64,000 nt of DNA, taken from Pseudomonas sp. PB101. GTDB taxonomy: Bacteria > Pseudomonadota > Gammaproteobacteria > Pseudomonadales > Pseudomonadaceae. The position numbers and the translations under genes are program-made. Positions 41,587 to 49,663 of this stretch are shown here, piece after piece (positions within the stretch are counted from its first letter, which is position 1; the number at the start of each line of letters is the position of its first letter). Where the stretch lies: NCBI RefSeq assembly GCF_009764265.1, contig NZ_RWIR01000092.1:62001-126000 (forward strand), in the 5' to 3' direction. The notes under the pieces are model-generated. The model saw only the letters and a program-made list of their open reading frames with translations. It was not told the DNA's origin and did not search any database.

Positions 41587-42762
41587 ATGCCATCCGTTAT
41601 TTCCACCGACGTGCTGATTGTCGGCGCTGGTGTCGCCGGCCTCTGGCTGAACGCGCGCCTGCGCCGCCAGGGTTTTTCGACCGTGCTGGTGGAAAGCGCC
41701 AGCCTCGGCGGCGGGCAGACCGTGAAGTCCCAGGGCATCATCCACGGCGGCGCCAAGTACGCGCTGCACGGCGCCCTGACCGGCGCCTCGGAAGCCATCG
41801 CCGACATGCCGCGGCGCTGGCGTGAAGCCCTGGCCGGGGATGGCGAGCTGGACCTGTCCGGCGTGCGCCTGCTGTCCGAAGCCCATTACCTGTGGTCCCC
41901 CGGCACCCTCGCCGGCAACCTCACCAGTTTCTTCGCCAGCAAGGCCGTGCGCGGTCGCGTCGACCAGGTCAAGGGCGACCAGTTGCCGCCCGCGCTGCAA
42001 GACAAGCGCTTCAAGGGCAAGGTCTATCGCCTGGCGGAACTGGTGGTCGATGTGCCGAGCCTGATCCAGCGCCTGGCCGACCTCGCAGGTGACGGTTTGC
42101 TCGCCGGGCAGAAGATCGAACCGTTGCTGGAAGGTGGCTTGCTGGTCGGCCTGATCGTCGATGAGCGCGAGATCCGCGCCCAGCGCATCGTCCTCAGCGC
42201 CGGCGCGGGCACCGCGCAACTGCTCGAAGCATTGGGCCTGAGCGAGCCGGCGATGCAGCGTCGACCGCTGCACATGATCATCGCCAAGGGTCCGAGCCTG
42301 AAACCGCTGTACGCCCACTGCCTGGGCGGCGGAACCAAACCGCGCATCACCGTCACCACCCACCCGGCCGCCGACGGCAATTGGGTCTGGTACATGGGTG
42401 GCGACATCGCCGAAAGCGAGGGCGTGACCCGTGAGCCTGCGCAACAAATCGCCACTGCGCAAAAGGAGATCGGCCAGTTGCTGCCATGGATCGATCTGAG
42501 CACGGTGCAGTGGGCCACCTTGCGCGTGGATCGCGCCGAACCCCTGCAATCGGGCCTGACCCGCCCCGACAATGCGTTTCTCGCAGAAGAAGGCCGTCTG
42601 CTGGTGGGCTGGCCGACCAAACTCGCCCTGGCGCCGGACTTCGCCGACCGCGTGATCGCCAACCTGACCCGCGACGGTATCCAGCCAAGCCACCCGACAG
42701 CCCTGCCGCAACTGCCGAAGCCGCCAATGGGCGTACCTGCCTGGGAGCAACTGCTGCCATGA
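41587..42762 (+). CDS. FAD-dependent oxidoreductase (DAO family)
   Basis: 391-residue DAO-type flavoprotein. Dinucleotide-binding motif VLIVGAGVAGLWLNARLRRQG at about 10-30 (split here to VLIVGAGVAGLWLNARL), second FAD motif LVESASLGGGQTVKSQGIIH, and AQRIVLSAGAGTAQL near residue 200. Resembles glycerol-3-phosphate/glycine oxidase-type enzymes but the substrate is not clear. A TATACT hexamer at 41550-41555 may be the promoter -10. Its stop overlaps the aldo/keto reductase start by four bases (ATGA), so the two are an operon. Confidence 0.88.
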   Translation: MPSVISTDVLIVGAGVAGLWLNARLRRQGFSTVLVESASLGGGQTVKSQGIIHGGAKYALHGALTGASEAIADMPRRWREALAGDGELDLSGVRLLSEAHYLWSPGTLAGNLTSFFASKAVRGRVDQVKGDQLPPALQDKRFKGKVYRLAELVVDVPSLIQRLADLAGDGLLAGQKIEPLLEGGLLVGLIVDEREIRAQRIVLSAGAGTAQLLEALGLSEPAMQRRPLHMIIAKGPSLKPLYAHCLGGGTKPRITVTTHPAADGNWVWYMGGDIAESEGVTREPAQQIATAQKEIGQLLPWIDLSTVQWATLRVDRAEPLQSGLTRPDNAFLAEEGRLLVGWPTKLALAPDFADRVIANLTRDGIQPSHPTALPQLPKPPMGVPAWEQLLP

Positions 42763-43571
42763 GCCAACCGACCCTGCACCAATTGCATCGCCCGCTGGGC
42801 AGCACCGGCCTGCTGGTTTCCCCCCTGGGCCTGGGCACGGTGAAACTGGGCCGCGACCAAGGGGTGAAGTACCCCAGCGGCTTCCGGATTCCCGATGACG
42901 ACGAAGCGCGCATGCTGCTCAAGCTCGCCCGCGACCTGGGCATCAACCTGATCGATACCGCCCCGGCCTATGGTCGCAGCGAAGAACGCCTCGGCCCGTT
43001 GCTGCGTGGTCAGCGTCAGGATTGGGTGATTGTCAGCAAGGTCGGCGAAGAGTTTGCCGACGGCCAGTCCCGTCACGATTTCAGCGCGGCACACACGCGA
43101 ATGTCGGTGGAGCGCAGCCTGCAACGCCTGGAAACGGACTTCATCGATCTGGTGCTGGTGCACTCCGACGGCAACGACCTGGCGATCCTCGATGACTGCG
43201 AAGTCTACGACACCCTCGCCGCGCTCAAGGCCGAAGGCAAGATTCGCGGTTTCGGGCTTTCCGGCAAAACCGTCGAGGGCGGATTGAAGGCACTGGAGCA
43301 AGGCGACTGTGCGATGGTCACCTACAATCTGAACGAACAAAACGAAAAGCCTGTCATTGACTATGCTGCTGCACACGGCAAAGCCATTCTGGTCAAGAAA
43401 GCCCTCGCCAGCGGTCATGTCTGCCTGAGTCCGGGCGTGGATCCGGTGCGCGCCAGTTTCGAGTTGTTGTTTGAACATCCGGGTGTTGCCAGTGCTATTG
43501 TCGGCACCATCAATCCGCTGCACCTCGCCCACAATGTCGCGACCGTTGCCCAGGTCCTACGTAGCCACTGA
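42759..43571 (+). CDS. Aldo/keto reductase
   Basis: 270-residue TIM-barrel oxidoreductase. The aldo/keto reductase start GLLVSPLGLGTVKLGR, the catalytic-tyrosine segment LIDTAPAYGRSEERLG (Y in PAYG) and the lysine-containing WVIVSKVGEEF are present; LVLVHSDG occupies the position of the histidine segment. C-terminal NADPH region SAIVGTINPLHL. Overlaps the FAD oxidoreductase stop by four bases. Substrate unknown; the pair suggests a shared redox pathway. Confidence 0.92.
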   Translation: MSQPTLHQLHRPLGSTGLLVSPLGLGTVKLGRDQGVKYPSGFRIPDDDEARMLLKLARDLGINLIDTAPAYGRSEERLGPLLRGQRQDWVIVSKVGEEFADGQSRHDFSAAHTRMSVERSLQRLETDFIDLVLVHSDGNDLAILDDCEVYDTLAALKAEGKIRGFGLSGKTVEGGLKALEQGDCAMVTYNLNEQNEKPVIDYAAAHGKAILVKKALASGHVCLSPGVDPVRASFELLFEHPGVASAIVGTINPLHLAHNVATVAQVLRSH

Positions 43572-43603
43572 CGCCGCCCACGCGGCCTTAAGCAGGAGCC
43601 GAC

Positions 43604-44572
43604 ATGTCGCGTACGCTCATCAGAAAGAACCCGAGCAACTTCAAGACCCTGCCGTTATTCGTCGAAGCGACCCCCGAAGGCCTGAGTTACCAGAGCGTGG
43701 GCAGGCCGCTGAATTTCTCCCAGACCCTGCAACGTCGTCGCCCGGTGACGGTCGGCGACAGCGAACGGTTTGCCCTGGAGCTGGCCAATCTCGGAGTGTC
43801 GGTACGCCTGACCCTGCATTGGCAGAACCGCGATTATTGGGTGCTGGTGCGCCAGCGCCGGCAGGACCGTGGCGACGTGGTGCTCAAGCTGATTTCCGGG
43901 TACGTGCCGGCCCACGAACTGAACCTGCCCCTGCACACGGCGATCCAGGAGATTGCCGAAGAATGCCTGCTGGAAACACCTGAAGGCTGGCTCGGCGGGA
44001 GGTTCAATGACACCTGGCTGCCGGCGCCCTACTCGGCGGCCCTGCATTACCGTGAAGCCCTGCCGTTTCGCTTGTCGCCGCTGTCCGGCTCGGCACGGCC
44101 GGTACGTTGCGCCAACCTGATGCTGATGGAGCGCCCACGGGCTTACGTGCATTTGCCGACGGCGTCACTGCAACTGATTTACGACTTGCGCCTGGACGTT
44201 CCCAAGGAAGCCAAATCCCTGAGCCTGTTCCATGTCGATGAACGACTGGAAGGTGACCAACTCGTCGCCCGGCTGGACCGCAAACGACCCGATCTGTATT
44301 TGATGCCCTTGCAGGACGGCCACCCGATGGCCGAGCTCTACACCCTGAAAAAGGATCAACTGCACCCGGCCAGCACGCGCGGCCTGTACCTGGCCGAGAG
44401 TTTTGCCCGGCAGGAAGGCTGGCTGGTACGCGACGAACGAATTCGCTGGAAGGACTGGGTGAGGCAGCAGGGCTTGACCCCGCCGGGGAAGGATTCGGGA
44501 TTGGCGCGGTTGCGCGGGAAGGCGAAGCTGTTGCTGAAGAAAATCGTGCCGCGAAAAAAAGTCAGCTCCTGA
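43604..44572 (+). CDS. Conserved protein of unknown function
   Basis: 322-residue protein I do not recognise with certainty. It has no signal peptide or membrane segment. A central IQEIAEECLLETPEGW stretch resembles part of a Nudix box but the full GX5E...REUXEE pattern is not met. The C-terminal end is strongly basic (GKAKLLLKKIVPRKKVSS). The gene follows the aldo/keto reductase with a 32-base gap and an AGGAG ribosome site, so it may be cotranscribed. Conserved at this spot in pseudomonads by recollection of gene order. Confidence 0.8.
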   Translation: MSRTLIRKNPSNFKTLPLFVEATPEGLSYQSVGRPLNFSQTLQRRRPVTVGDSERFALELANLGVSVRLTLHWQNRDYWVLVRQRRQDRGDVVLKLISGYVPAHELNLPLHTAIQEIAEECLLETPEGWLGGRFNDTWLPAPYSAALHYREALPFRLSPLSGSARPVRCANLMLMERPRAYVHLPTASLQLIYDLRLDVPKEAKSLSLFHVDERLEGDQLVARLDRKRPDLYLMPLQDGHPMAELYTLKKDQLHPASTRGLYLAESFARQEGWLVRDERIRWKDWVRQQGLTPPGKDSGLARLRGKAKLLLKKIVPRKKVSS

Positions 44573-44582
44573 AAGCAAACCT

Positions 44583-44682
44583 TGTAGGAGCTGGCTTGCT
44601 AGCGATGGTCGTCAACGATGACGCGTATCTACTGATTCAACGCGTGCACCATGCCTCCATCGCGAGCAAGCTCGCTCCTACA
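44583..44682. repeat. REP pair, class A, before hldE end
   Basis: Inverted arms TGTAGGAGCTGGCTTGCTAG and GAGCAAGCTCGCTCCTACA about 60 bases apart; the arms differ at a few positions (hybrid of class A and class B cores). Lies in the convergent gap between the unknown gene and hldE. Confidence 0.85.
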
Positions 44683-44691
44683 AAAGCTGTG

Positions 44692-46116
44692 TTATTCGGA
44701 CTTGCGGATCTTCTCGACAATCGCCGTGGTCGAGCTGTTTTCCACCAGCCCCAGCACTTTCACGGTACCGCCGTAGGCCTTCACGATGTCCGCGCCGACC
44801 ACCTGGTCGATCCCGTAGTCACCACCCTTGACCAGCACGTCCGGCTTGATTGCGCTCAACAGGTTTTCCGGGGTGCCTTCGGCGAAGCTGATGACCCAGT
44901 CCACCGCGCCCAGGCCGGCCAGTACGGCCATGCGCCGGTCGACGCTGTTGATCGGGCGACCCGGCCCTTTCAGGCGGCTGACCGAAGCATCGTCGTTGAT
45001 CGCGACGATCAGGCGATCGCCCTGGGCCCGCGCCTGTTCCAGATAGGTCACATGGCCGGCGTGCAGGATGTCGAAACAACCATTGGTGAAGACGATCCGT
45101 TCGTTGTGCGCGCGGGCATCATCGACCGCCAGCAACAGTTGCTCAAGACCCAGCACACCGCGCTCGGAACCCTCCGCGCGTTGAATCGCACGGCGCAGTT
45201 CCGGCGCGCTGATGGCCGCCGTACCGAGCTTGCCGACCACAATGCCGGCCGCCAGGTTGGCCAGGGCCACCGCGTGGGGCAGCTCTTCACCCGCGGCAAT
45301 CGCCGCCGCCAGGGTGGAAATCACCGTATCGCCGGCACCGGTCACGTCGAACACTTCACGGGCACGGGCCGGCAAGTGCAGCGCCGGATGGTCCGGACGC
45401 AGCAAGGTCATGCCGTGCTCGCCACGGGTCACCAGCAAGGCACCGAGGTCCAGGTCGTGCATCAGCTGCGCGCCCTTGCTGACCAGCTCGTGCTCATCGG
45501 CGCAACCGCCGACGATGGTTTCGAATTCGTTGAGGTTCGGTGTGATCAGGCTCGCGCCTCGGTAGATCGAGAAATCCTTGCCCTTGGGGTCGGCCAGCAC
45601 CGGAATGCCACGGGCGCGGGCGGCCTGGATCAGCACCTGATGGTTTTTCAGCGCGCCTTTGCCGTAGTCGGACAGCACCAGCACTTTGATGCCTTCGAGC
45701 AACTCGTCGACCTGCGCGGCCAGCGCCAGCGCGTCGGTGGCGAAGGGTTCTTCGAAGTCGATGCGCAGCAGTTGCTGGTGACGGCTCATGACCCGCAGCT
45801 TGACGATGGTCGGCTGGTGCGCAATGCGCTGGAAAATCGCCCGCACGCCAGCGCCCTTGAGGCTGTTGACCAGGCTGTTGGCGGCTTCATCGTCGCCGGT
45901 TACACCGACCAGCGAGGCCGGAGCCCCCAGGGCGGCAATGTTCAAGGCAACGTTGGCAGCGCCGCCCGGACGGTCCTCGATATGATCGACCTTGACCACC
46001 GGCACCGGCGCCTCAGGAGAAATCCGTGAGGTACCACCATGCCAGTAACGGTCGAGCATGACATCGCCAACCACCAAGACGGGGGCTTGATCGAATCGCG
46101 GCATGGACAACTTCAT
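44692..46116 (-). CDS. hldE: Bifunctional heptose kinase/adenylyltransferase HldE
   Basis: 474-residue enzyme making ADP-heptose for the LPS inner core. N-terminal PfkB-type kinase (about 1-318) with DRYWHGGTSRISPEAPVPVV (in part), RPGGAANVALNIAALG and the catalytic EVFDVTGAGDTVISTLA. C-terminal nucleotidyltransferase (about 340-474) with FTNGCFDILHAGHVTYLEQA. Start ATG 46114-46116 (MKLSMPRFD). A 13-base-pair hairpin and a 16-base palindrome lie just upstream, in the gap to cysC. Confidence 0.96.
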   Translation of the reverse strand: MKLSMPRFDQAPVLVVGDVMLDRYWHGGTSRISPEAPVPVVKVDHIEDRPGGAANVALNIAALGAPASLVGVTGDDEAANSLVNSLKGAGVRAIFQRIAHQPTIVKLRVMSRHQQLLRIDFEEPFATDALALAAQVDELLEGIKVLVLSDYGKGALKNHQVLIQAARARGIPVLADPKGKDFSIYRGASLITPNLNEFETIVGGCADEHELVSKGAQLMHDLDLGALLVTRGEHGMTLLRPDHPALHLPARAREVFDVTGAGDTVISTLAAAIAAGEELPHAVALANLAAGIVVGKLGTAAISAPELRRAIQRAEGSERGVLGLEQLLLAVDDARAHNERIVFTNGCFDILHAGHVTYLEQARAQGDRLIVAINDDASVSRLKGPGRPINSVDRRMAVLAGLGAVDWVISFAEGTPENLLSAIKPDVLVKGGDYGIDQVVGADIVKAYGGTVKVLGLVENSSTTAIVEKIRKSE

Positions 46117-46192
46117 GGTGCAACCCACATACAGAATGAACAGGGGCGCGATATTAACACAGGGTTGGCGTCGGCTTGTGCGGTGGCTGCAA

Positions 46193-46208
46193 CCGGATAA
46201 TTATCCGG
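46193..46208. promoter_or_regulatory. 16-base perfect palindrome upstream of hldE
   Basis: CCGGATAATTATCCGG, perfectly self-complementary, 77 bases from the hldE ATG. Form suits a dimeric-regulator operator; a 16-base palindrome is also expected about once in 65 kb by chance. Confidence 0.35.
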
Positions 46209-46239
46209 GCTTTATTGCTCATTTCTTGAGCAATAAAGC
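46209..46239 (-). promoter_or_regulatory. 13-bp perfect hairpin straddling the cysC stop
   Basis: GCTTTATTGCTCA, five-base loop, TGAGCAATAAAGC: a perfect 13-base-pair inverted repeat that spans the cysC stop codon (46219-46221) and abuts the palindrome. No T-tract follows, so it is not a classic terminator; may be a processing site, mRNA-stabilising end or operator. Confidence 0.55.
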
Positions 46240-46824
46240 TGTCAGGCGAAGGCAGGCCTCAGCCATTTCCAGGGCATGCGTATCGATTTCGCACTCGGCC
46301 TGCAGCGGCGCCTCATAGGGACTGTCGATGCCGGTGAAATCCTTGATCCGGCCTTCCCGGGCCGCCCGATACAATCCCTTGGGATCACGTTGCGCGCAAA
46401 CCGCAAACGGCGTGCTCACAAACACCTCGATGAACTCTGCGTCGGCAAACAATCGACGTGCCGCCTCACGATCGGCGCGGAACGGCGAGATGGCCGCGAC
46501 GATCACGATCAAACCGGCGTCGACCATCAGGCGCGCCACTTCGGCGGTGCGCCGGATATTTTCCCGCCGACATTGCGCCCCCATCCCCAGGTCACGGCAC
46601 AGGCCGGCGCGCAGGTTGTCGCCGTCGAGCACAAAGGTGTGCAGCCCCTGTCGATTGAGCTGCAGCTCCAGGGCATTGGCCAGGGTCGACTTGCCGGCCC
46701 CTGACAACCCCGTCAGCCACAGACAGCGCGGAGTCTGCGACTTGAGGGCGGCACGCTCCTCGCTCGACAGCAACAACGGGTAGGGCCTGATCGAGTGGCG
46801 GGACAACGACACGGCTTCATTCAT
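46219..46824 (-). CDS. cysC: Adenylyl-sulfate kinase
   Basis: 201-residue APS kinase that phosphorylates APS to PAPS. P-loop GLSGAGKST near residues 45-53, LDGDNLRAGLCRDLG, the AISPFRADREAAR loop and KGLYRAAREGRIKDFTGIDS match the family. It is single-domain, without cysN. The ATG overlaps the preceding sulfotransferase gene by eight bases, so it probably supplies PAPS to that enzyme rather than serving only sulfate assimilation. Confidence 0.95.
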   Translation of the reverse strand: MNEAVSLSRHSIRPYPLLLSSEERAALKSQTPRCLWLTGLSGAGKSTLANALELQLNRQGLHTFVLDGDNLRAGLCRDLGMGAQCRRENIRRTAEVARLMVDAGLIVIVAAISPFRADREAARRLFADAEFIEVFVSTPFAVCAQRDPKGLYRAAREGRIKDFTGIDSPYEAPLQAECEIDTHALEMAEACLRLTALLLKK

Positions 46825-47521
46825 ATCCAAGCATCTCGTAATCACGCTGATAGACCCGTCGCACCAACCTGCGGGTGCGCACCGAGCAGAACTCGCGCAC
46901 GGGCATCGGGCGCCGCTGCTGCGACCTGTTCACGTGGGGCAGGTCCACGGGGTAATCCAATTGTTCGCAAACCAGCCTGAAATCCCGCGCCAGGTGTTCC
47001 TGGTAGCCGATGAAGTCCAGCGCCAGACGGCCCATGGAGTCCGTCAGGAAATCCGTTTGCGCGGCGAAGTGCAGTTGCCGCCGGATCGTCTCCGGGTGCA
47101 GCCAGCGGCCGACGAAGTCGTCAAAGTCACGGTAATGGCTGACCATTCTCTGCGCCGCGTGATCGCGCGCCCCCAAGGCGTTGCCCCGCAGGAATGCGTA
47201 AGCCGAGTAGGCCCTTTCCAGGGGATCGCGCACGAAGGCGAACTTGAAACTGGCGGCAAACTGCGCGGGAAATTGCTGCTCGTACCAGTACAACGGCAAA
47301 TGGCCCGGGCTCCAGTCGTCAAACATGGCCGCACAGACACTGCTGCCGGCACACTTGGGAACGTGGATAAACAGGCAGGAACGCTGCTCGAAGGGCTTGG
47401 GGAAGCTGACACTGGCCGACATCGACTTGTTCACCACTTGCCGGTCCACGACCGACAGGCGCCCCAGCAGAAACGCCCGTTGCGGCTTGGGTAACAGCTT
47501 CCAGAGATAACGTTGCAACAT
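46817..47521 (-). CDS. Sulfotransferase family protein
   Basis: 234-residue sulfotransferase of the carbohydrate (sulfotransferase_2) type. 5'-phosphosulfate-binding motif FIHVPKCAGSSVCAAMF (about residues 50-66) and 3'-phosphate motif FAFVRDPLERAYSAYAF are both intact. Transfers sulfate from PAPS to a sugar hydroxyl; the acceptor is unknown. Located between msbA and cysC with an eight-base overlap into cysC. The ATG at 47519-47521 (MLQRYLWKLLPKPQRAF) is used; the frame opens 13 codons earlier. Confidence 0.85.
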   Translation of the reverse strand: MLQRYLWKLLPKPQRAFLLGRLSVVDRQVVNKSMSASVSFPKPFEQRSCLFIHVPKCAGSSVCAAMFDDWSPGHLPLYWYEQQFPAQFAASFKFAFVRDPLERAYSAYAFLRGNALGARDHAAQRMVSHYRDFDDFVGRWLHPETIRRQLHFAAQTDFLTDSMGRLALDFIGYQEHLARDFRLVCEQLDYPVDLPHVNRSQQRRPMPVREFCSVRTRRLVRRVYQRDYEMLGYE

Positions 47522-47674
47522 GCAGACACCCGCGCGAAAGGGATGGCCCTCTCGATTCAAGTCAAAGTTCGTTCAGGAACCTTAACAAGCACGTTGCCGA
47601 GATTTATTCCGGTTTGGTCAAGAAGCGTAAAGGACTGGATACAAATCACCGGACGCGTTGCACGCCGGGTGAGC

Positions 47675-47700
47675 AAAAGGGCGAGCCAGGCTCGCCCCTT
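47675..47700 (-). terminator. Rho-independent terminator of msbA
   Basis: GC stem GGGGCGAGCC/GGCTCGCCC read leftward and followed by TTTT, starting six bases after the msbA stop codon. It separates msbA from the sulfotransferase-cysC pair downstream. Confidence 0.8.
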
Positions 47701-47705
47701 CGGGG

Positions 47706-49508
47706 TCAGGCGATGTCTTCGGCCGGGGCGTCGAGGCCCATCGCGTTGAGGCGCGAGTAGTAGCCGTTCTGCGCCAGCAGTTGAGCGTGGGTGCCGCGCT
47801 CGACGATTTTCCCCTGATCCATGACCAGGATCAGGTCGGCCTTCTCGATGGTCGACAGGCGGTGAGCGATCACCAGCGTGGTACGGCCTTTCATGACCTG
47901 ATCCAGCGCCGCCTGAATATGCCGCTCGGATTCGGTGTCGAGTGCCGAAGTCGCCTCATCGAGAATCAGCACCGGGGCATTTTTCAACAGCGCCCGGGCA
48001 ATCGCCAGGCGCTGACGCTGGCCACCGGACAGCAGCACGCCGTTTTCCCCGACCTGGGTGTCCAGGCCTTCGGGCAACTGAGCGATGAAGTCCATCGCAT
48101 AGGCGTCCTTGGCGGCTTTTTCGATGTCTTCACGCGGCGCCCCGGCCAGGTCGCCATAGGCGATGTTGTTGGCCACGGTGTCGCTGAACAGGGTCACGTG
48201 CTGGGTTACCTGGGCGATGTGTTTGCGCAGGTTCAACAGTTTGTACTGTTCCACCTCGACGCCATCGATGAGGATTTCGCCCTTGTCGTGGTGGTAGAAA
48301 CGCGGAATCAGGTTGGCCAGGGTCGACTTGCCACTGCCGGAACGCCCCACCAGCGCCACCATTTGCCCGGGTTCAACCGAGAAACTGATGTCATCGAGCA
48401 CCTGACGTTCGGTGTCCGGGTAGGTGAAGCTGAGGTTGCGCACGTCCAGGCGGCCGCTGACGACGTCACGCTCGACGGTGCCGGTATCGACTTCAGGCTC
48501 GACATCCAGTTGCTCGAAGATGCTTTCAGCGCCGGCCACACCCTTCTGGATGGTCGAGCTGACTTCGGACAGCTGGCGAATCGGCTTGGGCAGCAGGCCG
48601 GCCAGGGTGATGTAGGCCACCATGTCGCCGGCGGACGCATCGCCCCGCAGGAACAGCACGAGGAACATCAGCACTGCCATGGCGGTGTAGATCACCAATT
48701 GCAGCAGCGGTGTGTAGATGGCGCCGGTGCGGGTCATGCGCAATTGCTTGTCGGTATTGCCCTGGCTGGCGTCGAAGAAGCGTTTCTCCTCGTACTTTTC
48801 ACCGCCGAAGCTGCGCACCACGCGATAGCCCTGGATCGTTTCGGACGCCACATGCGTCACGTCGCCCATGGCCAGCTGGATTTTCTTGCTCTGCTTGCGG
48901 AATTTCTTGCTGGCCGTGCGCACCATGATGGCGATCAGCGGCAGGATGGCGACCATCACCAGCGTCAGGCGCCAGTTCATGAACAGCAGCGAGGCAAACA
49001 GGAAGATCACTGTCATGCCTTCACGAATTACGACCTTGATCGCATCTGTTGCCGCCCCCGTGACCATGGTCACGTTGAAGGTGATACGTGAAATCAGGTG
49101 CCCCGAGTTATGCTTGTCGAAATAGCGGTTTGGCAACACCAGCAGGTTGTTGAACAGCTGGACGCGCAAGTCATGGACCAGGCCCAGGGAAACCTTGGCC
49201 AGGAAGTAGTTGCCCAGGTACGACCCCAACCCCTGCCACGCGGCGATCAGGATGATCAACAACGGCACCGCCTGCAGCAGTTGCAGGTCACGCAGGTAGG
49301 GCACGCTCGGAAACAGCACTGCTTCAGGATTGGACAGACCGTCGACGAAATACTTGAGGATGTAGCCCAGCATTGGCTGCGTCGAAGCGAAAATCAGAAA
49401 ACCGACGATGCTGATCAGGAACAGGCTGATGTACGGCCGTACGTAGCCGAGCAGACGGAAATAGATTTTCAAGCTCGATGGGCTTGCGCAGAGACTGGAG
49501 TCGGTCAT
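47706..49508 (-). CDS. msbA: Lipid A export ATP-binding/permease protein MsbA
   Basis: 600-residue half-transporter that flips lipid A-core across the inner membrane. Six membrane helices in the first ~320 residues, then the ABC domain with Walker A GRSGSGKST, signature LSGGQRQRLAIARALL, Walker B VLILDEATSALD and the switch histidine in IAHRLST. Start ATG 49506-49508; the frame continues upstream into the waaL promoter region. Divergent from the waaL fusion gene, 155 bases apart. Confidence 0.96.
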   Translation of the reverse strand: MTDSSLCASPSSLKIYFRLLGYVRPYISLFLISIVGFLIFASTQPMLGYILKYFVDGLSNPEAVLFPSVPYLRDLQLLQAVPLLIILIAAWQGLGSYLGNYFLAKVSLGLVHDLRVQLFNNLLVLPNRYFDKHNSGHLISRITFNVTMVTGAATDAIKVVIREGMTVIFLFASLLFMNWRLTLVMVAILPLIAIMVRTASKKFRKQSKKIQLAMGDVTHVASETIQGYRVVRSFGGEKYEEKRFFDASQGNTDKQLRMTRTGAIYTPLLQLVIYTAMAVLMFLVLFLRGDASAGDMVAYITLAGLLPKPIRQLSEVSSTIQKGVAGAESIFEQLDVEPEVDTGTVERDVVSGRLDVRNLSFTYPDTERQVLDDISFSVEPGQMVALVGRSGSGKSTLANLIPRFYHHDKGEILIDGVEVEQYKLLNLRKHIAQVTQHVTLFSDTVANNIAYGDLAGAPREDIEKAAKDAYAMDFIAQLPEGLDTQVGENGVLLSGGQRQRLAIARALLKNAPVLILDEATSALDTESERHIQAALDQVMKGRTTLVIAHRLSTIEKADLILVMDQGKIVERGTHAQLLAQNGYYSRLNAMGLDAPAEDIA

Positions 49509-49663
49509 ATCACGCGAATGTCGATGAAAAAGGACGCTGACTTTAGCACAGCTTCCTCTGGGTTCTGGCAATCGCATACAGTCTGTGTATTGTGGCGCGT
49601 CAAATAGCCACCAGATGTCCCTGCCTTGGTATGGTCGCTCAATTCAGGAATAAGTTACTCAGC

